DNA of 64,000 nt from Ostreococcus lucimarinus CCE9901 (GCF_000092065.1 NC_009359.1:372001-436000), one strand, 5' to 3'. Positions 29,988 through 40,384 are shown, counted from the stretch's first letter. Notes: generated from the letters alone by a model not told the origin. Program-made: numbers and translations.

Positions 29988-30808
29988 TCGCGGTCATCGC
30001 GCGCGTTCCGATTCGCGCGCGTTCGCCTCGCCTTCGCTCGCCTCGCCTCGCCTCGCCCGCCGCGTTCAACCGCACGTACTCGCCAACCATTCAAATTTAT
30101 CGCTCCGCATCGACGCCAACGTCTCATCCGACCCCTTCGTCGTCCTCGCCCAATCCTCGCGTCCGATCGGCGTCGTCGGTCGCGCGCTCATCGCGCCTCG
30201 ATCGCCTCCGCGCCGGTCTCACGCGCGCGAACGCGACGCGATTCGAACGTTCGTTGATTCGCAATCGCAATCGCGATTCGTTCCGTGGGACGACCGTCCG
30301 CGCGGTCTCGTTCGCGTCGTTCGCGTTCGCTCGCGGTGCGCGCGCGCGTGCGTTCGCTCGCGCTCGCGCTCGCGCTCGCGCTCGCGTCGACGGCGCCGAA
30401 CACTGCCGCGCGCGCGCCTTCGGAATTGAATTCCCGAATCGAGGCCGACGCGTCATCCTCGCGCTCGACGAGTCACGACCCGTCGCGAGTGGATTTCTCA
30501 TAATACACACACGGACCGTCGCCGCCGCGGCGCCGCGCGAAGGGTCGGTCGCGCGAGTGCGCGGCGCGGACCTCGCGCGCGCGTCGAGCGACGCGTTCGC
30601 GCGCGCGCGGATCGACGCGCGCGAGCGCCCGAAGCGTCCGCGCGGACGCGCGACGGCGTCGACGCGAAAAAGCGGCGACGCGCGGTGGAATCGCGACGAA
30701 AGGACGCCGAACGGACGGACGCGGAGAATCGAACGAGCGACGGCGTGACGCGCGAGCGGACGCGCGCGCGCGCGAGTGGACGCGCGTCGGACGCGAGCGT
30801 CGAAGACG
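29988..30808. other. Divergent intergenic region, 821 bp, no gene seen
   Basis: The longest gene-poor stretch of the window, between the giant coiled-coil gene and the ACT-kinase gene. It carries short repeats of CTCGC type near 30030-30060 and of GCTCGC type near 30355-30386. Open frames here are arginine/alanine-rich without motifs. It presumably holds both promoters. Confidence 0.45.
30355..30386. repeat. (GCTCGC)n hexamer microsatellite
   Basis: About five tandem copies of GCTCGC read directly, in the non-coding region between the giant coiled-coil gene and the ACT-domain kinase. Confidence 0.85.
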
Positions 30809-32536
30809 ATGAGTCGGCAGAGAGAGTCGAAGGAGGAAGTCGCGCGACGAGCGTTGGCGGAGTTTAGTTCGCAGATCGAAGAGGTTACGCGGAGCTCGGG
30901 GGACGCGACGACGAGGGCGCGGGTGGAGCGACATCTGACGCGATTGCCGAGGCAGTACTCGCTGGACGTGAACTATCTTGAGGATATTCTCGCGCACGCG
31001 GATATTCTGGATAAGGCGGCGACGGATGATCGCGAAGGGACGGGGGGGCGGAGGTCGGGGGTATGGTGCACGTGTCGCGAGGTCGACGTGTCGAGAAAGA
31101 ATGCAGAGGTCGTCGACGCCATGGATGCCGACGATTCGACGTCGATGGATCATAACTCGCGCGGCGTGGATATTCTACGTCATGGAAGTGGGTACGGGGG
31201 ATCACACAGCGGGTCGACGAGACCCAATTTGCGCGCGCCGACGTTTGGTTCGAGCTTGACGTTGACGATGCTCGGCAGTACGGCGGATCCTCGACAGGTG
31301 GGGATGTACGAGATCGCGGTGAGCGCGGGGAACAAACCACGTTTACTCTCGCGCGTGTCCGCCGTTTTATTCGACGTTGGGTTGAACATTGCCGAAGCGC
31401 ACGTTTTTTGCACCGACGATGGTTACGCGTTGGATATTTTCATAGTCACGGGTTGGCGACAAGGAGACGCGGCCTCGGTGCAATCAGCCGTACAGACAGC
31501 ATTAGATGCCGCGGACTTTAGCGATTTACCGGCATCTTCGAAAGGAACGAACGCGATCACCTCCAGTCAAGGATCTGAGGGCAGGATGTCGAACCCCTCT
31601 GGCGATAGGTCAAACTCAGATTCCATCTCCATAGACGGCGGCGAATGGGAACTCACTGAAAAACAGCTCGTGTTTAACGAAAAGATCGCTAGTGGAGCGT
31701 TTGGGCTTTTGTATAGGGGGAGCTACTGCGGCCAAGAGGTGGCCATCAAAGTCCTGAAGAGCAACGCCGCGGAGGGCTCGGGGGCCGAGACGTTGCGCGA
31801 ATTCGCGCAAGAGCTCAACATTTTGCGACGTGTTCATCACAAGAACATCATACAGCTCATCGGAGCGTTGACAAAGCAAAAAACGATGTGTCTAGTCACC
31901 GAATTCATGCACGGTGGGAACCTTCTGCAGTACGTGCAAGAGCACGCGCTCAAGCTTCCCGAGCTCATTCGGTATTCTCTAGGAGTCGCCATGGGTTTGG
32001 ATTACTTGCACAAGATTAACATCATCCATCGCGACATCAAGACGGCGAACTTACTTTTGGATGAAAATAACGCGGTGAAGATCGCAGACTTTGGCGTCGC
32101 GCGCATCCAGCCCACGGATGGGTCAACCATGACGGCGGAAACCGGCACTTACCGATGGATGGCGCCCGAAGTCATCGCGCATCAATTCTATAACGAGAAA
32201 GCTGACGTGTACTCGTACGGTATCATGGTTTGGGAGCTCGTGAGTGGCGGCGAAGTACCTTATCCCGGCTACACCCCCTTACAAGCCGCTGTCGGCGTCG
32301 TGCAGCGCGGGTTGCGACCGACGATTGCTCCGTCGTGCCACGCCGTCATCGCGCAAGTGATGCAGTACTGCTGGCTCGTCGACCCCAACGCCCGCCCTGG
32401 TTTCGAGCAAATCATCTCGTTGCTAAAGCACGTCGACGTTCCGCGCGAACAAGAGGGCAAGCACGGGTTTTTCGATCGTTTGAGATCGGTGAGCTTCAAG
32501 TCAAAGAAAAAGGAAGCACAAACGCGCAGCGGTTGA
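30809..32536 (+). CDS. ACT-domain Raf-like kinase, STY8/STY17/STY46 type
   Basis: 575 residues from ATG 30809. The N-terminus matches the plant STY family (LTRLPRQYSLDVNYLEDIL). An ACT domain at about 165-235 contains NKPRLLSRVSAVLFDVGLNI and EAHVFCTDDGYALDIFIVTGW. The kinase domain (about 285-545) begins IASGAFGLLYRGSYCGQEVAIKVLK and has HRDIKTANLLLDE, DFGVAR, TAETGTYRWMAPEV and MTPLQAAVGVVQ-like YTPLQAAVGVVQRGLRPTI. In Arabidopsis these kinases phosphorylate transit peptides of chloroplast precursors in the cytosol (family knowledge). An in-frame ATG at 30776 adds only arginine-rich residues. Upstream is the long divergent spacer. Confidence 0.95.
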   Translation: MSRQRESKEEVARRALAEFSSQIEEVTRSSGDATTRARVERHLTRLPRQYSLDVNYLEDILAHADILDKAATDDREGTGGRRSGVWCTCREVDVSRKNAEVVDAMDADDSTSMDHNSRGVDILRHGSGYGGSHSGSTRPNLRAPTFGSSLTLTMLGSTADPRQVGMYEIAVSAGNKPRLLSRVSAVLFDVGLNIAEAHVFCTDDGYALDIFIVTGWRQGDAASVQSAVQTALDAADFSDLPASSKGTNAITSSQGSEGRMSNPSGDRSNSDSISIDGGEWELTEKQLVFNEKIASGAFGLLYRGSYCGQEVAIKVLKSNAAEGSGAETLREFAQELNILRRVHHKNIIQLIGALTKQKTMCLVTEFMHGGNLLQYVQEHALKLPELIRYSLGVAMGLDYLHKINIIHRDIKTANLLLDENNAVKIADFGVARIQPTDGSTMTAETGTYRWMAPEVIAHQFYNEKADVYSYGIMVWELVSGGEVPYPGYTPLQAAVGVVQRGLRPTIAPSCHAVIAQVMQYCWLVDPNARPGFEQIISLLKHVDVPREQEGKHGFFDRLRSVSFKSKKKEAQTRSG

Positions 32537-32765
32537 CGAACGCCGCGACGACGCCCGTGCGTCGTAGTCTTAGCTACACGAATTACGCGATGTATGACCG
32601 CGTGTCTGTTATTCAAAGCGAGTCACTCGTCGCTTTCTCGAACAACCACTCCGTCCCGCGTCCCTCGTGCCGCACACCGCCGCTCGCGCTCGCGCGAGCG
32701 CGGTTTCGATGTCCGATCATGGCTCTCGCCCTCCTCGCCCAGGCAGCACGCTTCTCTTCAGAATC

Positions 32766-32948
32766 ATGAACCCCGAACTGTTCTACACCGTCCCCAAGCC
32801 CGTTCTCGCCGTCGGCGCCGCCGTCGTCGCCGTCGCGTGCGCCAACACCGCCCGTCTCGTCCTCACCGCCGACCGACCCGAGCGCGACGCCGCGCGCGCG
32901 CGCGAAAACTTCGTCGACGACGACGACGGCGACGACGCGCAGCCGTAG
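32766..32948 (+). CDS. Small single-pass membrane protein, 60 residues
   Basis: From ATG 32766: MNPELFYTVPKPVL, one hydrophobic helix (AVGAAVVAVACANTARLVL), a basic/acidic stretch with TADRPERDAARA and a very acidic tail DDDDGDDAQP. An in-frame ATG at 32709 would add 19 residues. The topology resembles small organelle-membrane accessory proteins, but no family is recognised. Independent support is limited to the sensible helix and codon use, so this is a candidate gene. Confidence 0.45.
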   Translation: MNPELFYTVPKPVLAVGAAVVAVACANTARLVLTADRPERDAARARENFVDDDDGDDAQP

Positions 32949-33135
32949 CCGTAGCCTTAGCCGTAGAATCCCAGCCCGCGTTCGTCCCAGCCGCGCCGCG
33001 CCGCGACCGCGACGCGTCGCGGTCGCGCGTCCAACACTATTAGTGTTACACTAAACGGTAACGCTCGACCGATCGAGCGACGCGACACAGCGCGACACAG
33101 CGCGACGCGCGCGCGACCGGACGCGCGCGGTCGTC

Positions 33136-36100
33136 ATGGACGTCTCGGTGTTCGCGACGATCGACGCGCGATCGGGCGACGGCGGCGACGCGGGCGCGGC
33201 GACGCGCGCGCTGGCCGTCGTCGATGACCGCGCGGATGCGACGGACGCGCGACGCGCGCGCGGCGTGGCGATGACGCGCGGTGGCGCGCTGTGGAGCATG
33301 ACGCAGGTGTACGCGATGTTGCTCGTCGTCGTCGTCGGGTATAACGCGACGGCGAGCGCGTTTCGGGGACGGCGATTGGATCTGAGCCCGGAGGGGATGA
33401 TGTTGGCGGGCGGCGTCGACCCGGCGACGGTGGCGAGGTATAACGCGACGCACGGCGCGGCCTTTGGGTACGGAGCGAACGCACAGAGAACGAGCGCAGT
33501 CGCGACGCGGTGGCGACACGTGACGCGGTACGCGATTCGAGGTTCGTTCAACGCGGCCGCGGGGGCGGCGGTCGGCGCCGTCTCGCAAAGCGCGCGTTTG
33601 GCGCGAGGAAGCGTGCGATTACTCGTGCCCGCGCTCGAACGCCTGGGGCTTGGCGCGATCGTGGACGCGGTGGCCATTGTGAGCTCGACGGCGACGTCGT
33701 CGGTGAGGAATATGGTGTGGTTGGTGATGTTCGCGTCGACGCCCGTCGTCGATTTCACGCTTTTGCCGCTGTACGATTTCGTCCTCGACGGTCTCGAGCC
33801 GTTGTATCAGACATTCTTCACGGGTACGATGGATTTCTTCGAGGACATGACGTTTAACCTGGAGCAAAATCTTGCGACGGTGCTCGACGCGCGTTTGCTT
33901 TCGGTGATCAGGCGACCGATGCGAATATTCTTGAACCCGTTCAAGTGGCCGAGGGCACTGTATGACGCCTTTATTCGTCCCGCGTACGAGTTTTGCGCCT
34001 ACCCCGAGCTCTTCGACGCGCTAGACGAGCCCGTGCGGCCCATCGTGAAGCGTACGTACGGTGATAGATGTCGAGCCAGCGCGTGGGGGGATTGGACCAA
34101 GTGCAGCATGCAATGCGGTAGCGGTTTCAGAGTGCGCGTAAATCACTGCGGCAAAAAGCAGTACGAGCGATGCGTCGGCGCGGGCGTCGTCGGCTGCGAC
34201 GGCGTGTGCGATAGCGGCTTGCGAACCGACTGCAACGGCATGTGCGGTGGCAAAGCACTTCTCGACAAATGTGCGGTTTGCGGCGGTAACAACGCCGCCA
34301 TCGGCTGCGATGGCAAGTGCTTCAGCGGTATGCGAGAAGATACAGTCGGTAACTGTTGCCACGCGGCGACAATCACCGCGAGCGGCATGTGCGGAGAAGG
34401 CGACAACTTACCCGCGCATCTTAAGGCGGCAGCGGCGGCGGCTCGCGCGAAGGCGACGTCCGCAAAGAAGAATGTCTCCCTAGTGCGGCGGTTCATCAAC
34501 TTCGTGAAAGCGACGCTGCGTTTTGCGTTGAAGGCGGTCCTCGCCGTCCTTCGCGTCGTCGCCTTCGCCATTCGATTTGTTTCGGCGACGGTGACTTTTA
34601 CGCTGCACACTCTATTTTCTTCGGCCAGTCTGAAATTGGTCGGAACGCTCACTGCGTGTTACATGGCGATTGGGGTAGTCGATAAGAAGGCTCAAAAGAA
34701 CGTTGGGCAGTTTATTCGCGAAGTTGTCCCTTTCATGGATGAAGACGCAAAGGACGAGAGTCGAGTCGTCGGCGCATTCTCGAAAGCCCAAGCGGCGAAG
34801 ACGCCCAAGGAAAAGATTGAAGTCTTCGTCAAGGACCTCATTGAGAGCTTTAAGCGCGCGGGCGACGTTCCTGGTTCGATCGCGCACTATCTATCTTGGC
34901 TATGCAAGCGCTTGTACGGCGTAATCGTCGTTGTATCGCCTTTTATTCTGCAATTTCTTCGAGATGCGTCTTACGAAAACGTCGTGAGCGCACGGGCGCA
35001 GATGGCCAAAAAACATGAAGAGGCCGAAAACATTAAACGACAAAACGAAGAGCTTGCGAGGCGAATCGAGCAAGAGGTGCGCGCTGATGAGGAGCGCGAG
35101 AGACTCATGAGCGAAGCGGCAAAGGTGCGAGAAGAAGCCGCCAAAGCTGAACGTGAAGCGGCGGAGCGAGAGCAAGCGCGTCAAGAAGAAATGGCTCGCC
35201 TCACGGAAGCAGAGGCTCAAGCAAAGACGCAATTGGAAGAAGAACGAAAGAGAGCCACCAATATACTAGAACAAGAACGTGCTCAAGCGAAAGCTCGCCT
35301 CGCGGCGGAAGAGGCTCGTTTGAAGGAAGAAGCTGAACGGATCAAGCGAGAAGCGGCCCTGAAACAAGCAGAGCTGGAGCGTGAACGACAAGCGGAGCGA
35401 GAGCGCCTGGTGCGTGAAGAAGCCGAACTCAAGGAGCGTCTCGCTGAAGAGGAAGCGAAAGCGAAATCACATAGATTTGATGAGGAGGAGGCACTCAAAG
35501 TGCGCCTTGCGGAGTTGGAGGAGCGAATGAAGGAGCGCAGTGACGTCATAAAGAGGCTCGAAGCGGCGGATGTCGAAGTCAAGAAAGCCGAAGTCAGTCA
35601 GATGACGAATAGGGCTACTTCAGCTGCAGTACGTTTGGAGACGGCCGAGAACGAATTAGACAGCATGGCCAAACGCATAATCACGTTTGAGAAGGCGAAC
35701 ATGGGTAAAAAGTACGCACTCCAAAGCAAGCGCGCCATGGCAGACGCCAAGGAATACTGCGGGCTGCTTTCTGACTTTTTTGTGAGGAACGACGAACACC
35801 TTAAAGCGGAAGAAGAACTATCGATAATCACGAAATACCGAGACTTATCGAACGACGCGCCGGCTGCCCTCGTGGCCCGCTTAGAGGACGTCTCCGAGGT
35901 TCCCATCGCGATTTCGAAGCGGTTCAACTTTTTGCTCAAATACCGTGCTCGACGCAACGCCATCATCGTCTTGTCGAAACTTTCGGCGAGGCATCCTGAG
36001 GATGCGGTCAGACGCAAGTGCTTCGCCGCGTTGAACAAAATCACGCGGTCGTCGACGTTTGGTCTTATCGTCTCGGCGCGTTGTGCAGCGCTTCCAAACG

Positions 36101-36627
36101 CTCTAATGGCGATGGTGGAATGGGCGAGCTTGGGCGAAGAACGTATAACGGAGGACAACGCGCCGTGGGAGGCTATGGAACTTGTTCATAATCTCGTCTC
36201 CAGTCGACGCATGAAGCGCTCGGAAGTTCTTAGGCGCCATCTCGCCGGTGGGCTCTTCGGTCGCTGCATCTTGGCCGTGGTTAAACTCGTTCCACACATT
36301 CCCAGTTTTCAAGGAATGATCTTGGGAACGCTTTGGCAGCTCATGCGTGCCTCTGGTTACGATGCGACGCTGCAAAACGCCCTCGTCGCTGACGGCATCA
36401 TCCGCCACATCCTGGACTGCAAATCGTACGCCAAACAAAACAGTGAAGTCGCGCGCGTCTTCTGCGGCTGCGCTCTCGCGCTCGCCATGAACAACGAGCC
36501 GGTGCAAAAGCAAATGTTTGACAAAAAGTGGCCCGCGCGCATCGTCAAAATTTTAAGCCTTCACCAGGCGATCGATTACAAAGGCGAGTTCACCACGCTC
36601 AACGACTGGCTGTCGTCGAATGCGTAG
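33136..36627 (+). CDS. Multi-domain membrane protein: TSP1 repeat, Cys-rich repeats, coiled coil, ARM-like C-terminus
   Basis: 1163 residues in one exon. A hydrophobic helix lies near 52-75. A thrombospondin type-1 repeat is at about 312-346 (SAWGDWTKCSMQCGSGFRVR, with the W-x-x-W layering motif). Residues 347-420 hold Cys-rich units of the D-C-x-G-x-C-G-G type (TDCNGMCGG, DKCAVCGGNN, GCDGKC). Two or more hydrophobic helices follow at about 455-520, then a long charged coiled coil at about 620-835 (EEERKRATNILEQERAQ style), and an alpha-helical repeat region at 870-1160 that looks armadillo-like. TSP1 and Cys-rich parts are normally extracellular or luminal, and the coiled coil and ARM-like part cytosolic. 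I know of no named protein with this order. Confidence 0.85.
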   Translation: MDVSVFATIDARSGDGGDAGAATRALAVVDDRADATDARRARGVAMTRGGALWSMTQVYAMLLVVVVGYNATASAFRGRRLDLSPEGMMLAGGVDPATVARYNATHGAAFGYGANAQRTSAVATRWRHVTRYAIRGSFNAAAGAAVGAVSQSARLARGSVRLLVPALERLGLGAIVDAVAIVSSTATSSVRNMVWLVMFASTPVVDFTLLPLYDFVLDGLEPLYQTFFTGTMDFFEDMTFNLEQNLATVLDARLLSVIRRPMRIFLNPFKWPRALYDAFIRPAYEFCAYPELFDALDEPVRPIVKRTYGDRCRASAWGDWTKCSMQCGSGFRVRVNHCGKKQYERCVGAGVVGCDGVCDSGLRTDCNGMCGGKALLDKCAVCGGNNAAIGCDGKCFSGMREDTVGNCCHAATITASGMCGEGDNLPAHLKAAAAAARAKATSAKKNVSLVRRFINFVKATLRFALKAVLAVLRVVAFAIRFVSATVTFTLHTLFSSASLKLVGTLTACYMAIGVVDKKAQKNVGQFIREVVPFMDEDAKDESRVVGAFSKAQAAKTPKEKIEVFVKDLIESFKRAGDVPGSIAHYLSWLCKRLYGVIVVVSPFILQFLRDASYENVVSARAQMAKKHEEAENIKRQNEELARRIEQEVRADEERERLMSEAAKVREEAAKAEREAAEREQARQEEMARLTEAEAQAKTQLEEERKRATNILEQERAQAKARLAAEEARLKEEAERIKREAALKQAELERERQAERERLVREEAELKERLAEEEAKAKSHRFDEEEALKVRLAELEERMKERSDVIKRLEAADVEVKKAEVSQMTNRATSAAVRLETAENELDSMAKRIITFEKANMGKKYALQSKRAMADAKEYCGLLSDFFVRNDEHLKAEEELSIITKYRDLSNDAPAALVARLEDVSEVPIAISKRFNFLLKYRARRNAIIVLSKLSARHPEDAVRRKCFAALNKITRSSTFGLIVSARCAALPNALMAMVEWASLGEERITEDNAPWEAMELVHNLVSSRRMKRSEVLRRHLAGGLFGRCILAVVKLVPHIPSFQGMILGTLWQLMRASGYDATLQNALVADGIIRHILDCKSYAKQNSEVARVFCGCALALAMNNEPVQKQMFDKKWPARIVKILSLHQAIDYKGEFTTLNDWLSSNA

Positions 36628-36805
36628 GCACGCATAGCATCGCGCGACGCGTCATCTCATGTAAATTAATCACGAAATCGTGCCCCTGACGAGCTCGACG
36701 ACTAGCTCGCGCGAGCGCTCCCGCGCGGCGCGCCACTGAACCGTACTTCCACGCGCGCGGCGCCGTCCACCCGTCGCCGTCGCGAAGTCTCGAGTCGCGT
36801 GTTAC

Positions 36806-38482
36806 ATGCCACTCGAGCGCGGCGACGTCGGCGACGCGATGGTGCGCGCGCCCGCGGTGCCGGCGTCGTCCTCGCCCCGCGCCGACGCTTCGGCTTCGTC
36901 ATCTTTCGTTGACGTTCGTGAGGACGTCTCGCGAGACGATACCGATGCCGTTCGCGCGCCGAGCTCGCCCGCGCGTAGCGGGAGTAAATTGTGGGGCATC
37001 GCTCGCGCGCGGGTTCGAGACGACGCGGATGTCGCGAGAGGACGCGTCCGGGACGCGCTGCGGGACGGCGAGGACGCCGCCGCGGCGAACAAACCCGCGC
37101 GACGAGGACGTCGACGGATGAGCACGGAGTATGAAAATTATTTGCGACCGATCTTAGATAGAATGCCGGTGAAGCCAGAGCGCGTGAGTGCGGTGAATGG
37201 GCCGTTGATGAACGTCACGAGGATTGACGACAAGACGCTCGACGTAAAGATGACGACGTCGTTTCGAGCGCACTTTGGAGAATCGTTACCGAGTATTGGT
37301 CGACGCTCGTTGGCGCTTCCAGAGAGCGAAGGCGATGGGCAGAAAATCGTTGCGATCGGAAACAGCGGATGGATCGATCAAAACGCGGGCGGTGTGCAGA
37401 TTTCGGAGTTGGACTCGGGAGACTTCGTGCCGGGACGCGGGGGGCGGTATTCGGTCATGACGCCGGAGGATAGCTGGGGTGCGACCGAGCTTCGCGCGCC
37501 TTCACCCGCTATTGGATGGTACGATGATAATGAAACAACGAGTGATTCGCTTCAAACGGAGTTTCTGATCGACCCCGAGGACGTGCGATTGCAGGAGCGC
37601 ATCGCCGTCGGCGGTTTTGCCGAGGTGTTCAGAGGCACGTGGCAAGGGACCGTGGTTGCCGTGAAGCAGCTTTTAGAGCGCTCGAGCGAGGTAAAGACGA
37701 CGTTAGAAAGGGAGGTTGAGGTGTTGGCTAAGTTACGTCACCCAAACTTATTGCTGTTCATGGGATATTGCGTCGAGCCGCCGTTGATTTGCACGGAGTT
37801 TATGCGACGTGGATCGTTGCACACAATTTTAAAGTCAGGAAACGTGTTAGAACCGGCGAGGAACCATGCGGTCGCCATCGCAGTCGCGCGTGGGATGTCG
37901 TACTTGCATTCGCGATCTCCACCAATACTACATTTGGATCTGAAGAGTCCGAATATTTTGGTGGACGAGAAGTGGCGCGTGAAAATCGCTGACTTTGGCC
38001 TCGCGCGCATGCGCCAAACGACACAAGTCAGCGCGAAGAGCGAGTTTCACGGCACGCCAGAGTGGATGGCCCCAGAGATGCTGCGTGCTGAAGACTTCGA
38101 CGAACGTGCGGACTCGTACTCGTTCGGCGTCGTTTTGTGGGAACTTCTCACGGCGCGAAAACCGTGGATGGATTTACACCCGATGCAAATCGTCGCCGTC
38201 GTCGGTTACTCCGAACGCAAGCTCGAACTTCCACCCGAGGGCGTACCCGCCGCCGATCACGACTTCACCATCCTCCTCTCTGATCTCTTCCGCGCGTGTG
38301 CTCAAAAAGATCCGACAAATCGTCCGCTCTTCCCCGCCATTCTCGACGCTTTGGAAACCGCTCGCAAGCGCGTCGCCGCCGACGGCGCGAGCGCCGCCGC
38401 CGCCGCCGCTCCCAACCCGTCCGAGCGTTTGGGCGTCCAATTAGAAATCTTAGACCTAGCCAAAGACCGCGCGAGCGGCTGA
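36806..38482 (+). CDS. Raf-like MAPKKK-type serine/threonine kinase
   Basis: 558 residues. The first 245 are unstructured, Ser/Ala/Asp-rich with a small conserved-looking block SWGATELRAPSPAIGWYDD before the kinase. The kinase domain (about 255-520) shows IAVGGFAEVFRGTWQG, VAVKQLL, LLLFMGYCVEPPLICTEFM, the plant Raf-type loop ILHLDLKSPNILVDE, DFGLARMR and GTPEWMAPEM. HLD in place of HRD occurs within plant Raf-like groups. No ACT, EDR1 or ankyrin domain is seen, so the subgroup is unclear. It follows the TSP1 gene on the same strand after 178 bp. Confidence 0.92.
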   Translation: MPLERGDVGDAMVRAPAVPASSSPRADASASSSFVDVREDVSRDDTDAVRAPSSPARSGSKLWGIARARVRDDADVARGRVRDALRDGEDAAAANKPARRGRRRMSTEYENYLRPILDRMPVKPERVSAVNGPLMNVTRIDDKTLDVKMTTSFRAHFGESLPSIGRRSLALPESEGDGQKIVAIGNSGWIDQNAGGVQISELDSGDFVPGRGGRYSVMTPEDSWGATELRAPSPAIGWYDDNETTSDSLQTEFLIDPEDVRLQERIAVGGFAEVFRGTWQGTVVAVKQLLERSSEVKTTLEREVEVLAKLRHPNLLLFMGYCVEPPLICTEFMRRGSLHTILKSGNVLEPARNHAVAIAVARGMSYLHSRSPPILHLDLKSPNILVDEKWRVKIADFGLARMRQTTQVSAKSEFHGTPEWMAPEMLRAEDFDERADSYSFGVVLWELLTARKPWMDLHPMQIVAVVGYSERKLELPPEGVPAADHDFTILLSDLFRACAQKDPTNRPLFPAILDALETARKRVAADGASAAAAAAPNPSERLGVQLEILDLAKDRASG

Positions 38483-38659
38483 CCGCGCGATCGTGTCAGA
38501 ACAAAAGTTCCTTCCTCGTCGTTCCCGCGCGCCGCCTCGCAAGTTCTGAAGCACCTCTGGAAAAGTGAACGTTTTCGATGACGCGCATTCTCGTCATCGC
38601 GCGTCGCACGCGAGCGCGCGCGCGCGCCGTCGGCATGTCGGGAAACGAGCGCACGAGAG

Positions 38660-40384
38660 ATGAATCAACGTTCCTCGCCGGTGCGCGCGACGAACGCGAC
38701 GAACGCGACGCGTCGAGCGATGAATTCGCGCGCAATTAAACGTGTGACGACGACGACTGACGACGACGGAAACGACGCGGAAACGACAGACACGACGCCC
38801 GTGTACGCGACGTTCGCGGAAGACGTGACCGGGTTCTTCGGAAAGTGGAACTTGCAGCCGAACGCGCCGCGGTCGAAACGACTCGGGTCGCCCGCGCGCG
38901 ACGGCGGCCGCGGCGGCTCGGGACGCGCGGTCGGGACGTCTTCGCCGCCGCCGCGCGAACCGAAGTGGACGGACGAAACGGATGAGGACGATGAATATTT
39001 ATTTAGTGATCACGACGCGGTGACGCCGGCGGCGAAACGGCGAGTGGTGTCGTTCGAGAGGGTGAGGAGCGTGCCGGGGGCGCGCGCGGCGCGCGGCGCG
39101 GGGAACGCGGCCAAGTTGGCGGCGAAAAGTTTTAAGCGGTTCACGAGTCGGGCGGCGCGAGGCATGGTCGGGGTTCTGAGCGATCGCTCGAGCGTGTTCG
39201 ACTTTAAGATGTTTAAGCTCTTCACGTTCGTGTTGAACGTGACGCTGAGCACGTTTGAGATCCCAAGGCAGTTGATTTTGATTCCTCTCATCGTGGGCAG
39301 TCGATTGGCAATGGTGCCGGAGTGGCTGCTGAGCGCGTTCGAGTATGATTCGTGGGAGATGCCGAGAGCGAAAAAGAAACGCCCCAAGTTAAGCACCGAT
39401 TTTAAGTTCCCGACGCTTCGTTGGAATGCTTTGAAGACGTGGGAGAACGCGATGCAAGCGGGGAGAGAGAGTTTACGCCGCGTCGAGTCGCAAGTGCGCA
39501 CCGAGCCGGGTGAGACGCCGGAGATGAGAGCGGTGATTGATAAACTTATCGAGGAAGGTTTGGCGTACGACAAGGCGTGCGATAGCCAGAAGTCGCAGGC
39601 TGCGTTTGAGCGCGCGCTCGAGCTAAGACCGAAAGATCCGGTCGTGATGATTTCTTTGAGTAAGGAACTCAGCGACCGCGTCTTTGATCACGAAATTTTC
39701 CACAACAAGCCGCAGGCGAGACAGCTTGCGTCGAGAGCCGCTGATTTAGCATCGGAGGCGATCGAACTCGCACCTGAGAACGCACAGTGCTACATCGCGC
39801 TGGCCGTGGCGAACGCGCGGTTGAGCATGTTCAGCGACGCGCGGCAAAAGGTGGAACTCACGCACTCGATTAAAGGAAATTTAATGAAGGCGTTGGAAAT
39901 CGAGCCCGAGAGCGATTACGCCTATCACGTGCTGGCCAGATTCGAGCACACCATGGCGCACATCGGTGGATTGATGCGGTATTTAATCAAGACAATATAC
40001 GGCGCCATCGAACCGGCGACGATCGAGCGGGCTGAGGAGTACTTCAGGCGAGCGATTGAAATCAATCCAAAGCGCCTGATTCACGGCGTTGAGCTCGCCA
40101 AGCTTCTGTACGAAACGAAGCGATATGACGAGTGCAAAGAATTGTTGGTGCCATCGATCGAGCTAGAAATCGAAGACATCAACAGCGTGCGGACGAAGAA
40201 GGACGGCGAAGCGTTACTTAAGAAGTTGACCAACAAACTCAACAGGACGCCGAGTCGTCTCTCGATGTCTCGCACACCGTCCAAGCATCGTCTTCCGCGT
40301 ACCTCGTCCTCGTCGCACACTCCGATGTCGCCGTTGACACCGATCTCACGCAATAACTCCAAGGGCAGCGGGCTCTTTGATTAG
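38660..40384 (+). CDS. RMDN-like TPR protein
   Basis: 574 residues. The N-terminal 170 residues are charged and disordered. A hydrophobic segment at about 185-225 (FTFVLNVTLSTFEIPRQLILIPLIVG) may be a membrane anchor. A helical-repeat domain at about 300-510 has TPR units (YDKACDSQKSQAAFERALELRPKD) and the RMDN/FAM82 arrangement in which a TPR is followed by HSIKGNLMKALEIEPESDYAYHVLARFEH and then GLMRYLIKTIYGAIEPATIERAEEYFRRAIEINP. RMDN proteins associate with microtubules or with ER-mitochondria contacts. The C-terminal 60 residues are Ser/Pro-rich with repeated RTPS and SRTPSK motifs, likely phosphorylation sites. Confidence 0.82.
   Translation: MNQRSSPVRATNATNATRRAMNSRAIKRVTTTTDDDGNDAETTDTTPVYATFAEDVTGFFGKWNLQPNAPRSKRLGSPARDGGRGGSGRAVGTSSPPPREPKWTDETDEDDEYLFSDHDAVTPAAKRRVVSFERVRSVPGARAARGAGNAAKLAAKSFKRFTSRAARGMVGVLSDRSSVFDFKMFKLFTFVLNVTLSTFEIPRQLILIPLIVGSRLAMVPEWLLSAFEYDSWEMPRAKKKRPKLSTDFKFPTLRWNALKTWENAMQAGRESLRRVESQVRTEPGETPEMRAVIDKLIEEGLAYDKACDSQKSQAAFERALELRPKDPVVMISLSKELSDRVFDHEIFHNKPQARQLASRAADLASEAIELAPENAQCYIALAVANARLSMFSDARQKVELTHSIKGNLMKALEIEPESDYAYHVLARFEHTMAHIGGLMRYLIKTIYGAIEPATIERAEEYFRRAIEINPKRLIHGVELAKLLYETKRYDECKELLVPSIELEIEDINSVRTKKDGEALLKKLTNKLNRTPSRLSMSRTPSKHRLPRTSSSSHTPMSPLTPISRNNSKGSGLFD

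Noticed and set aside
30254-30748. A 164-codon plus-strand frame in the spacer before the ACT kinase
   Set aside because: Its sequence is Arg/Ala low complexity driven by GCTCGC repeats and has no family motif.
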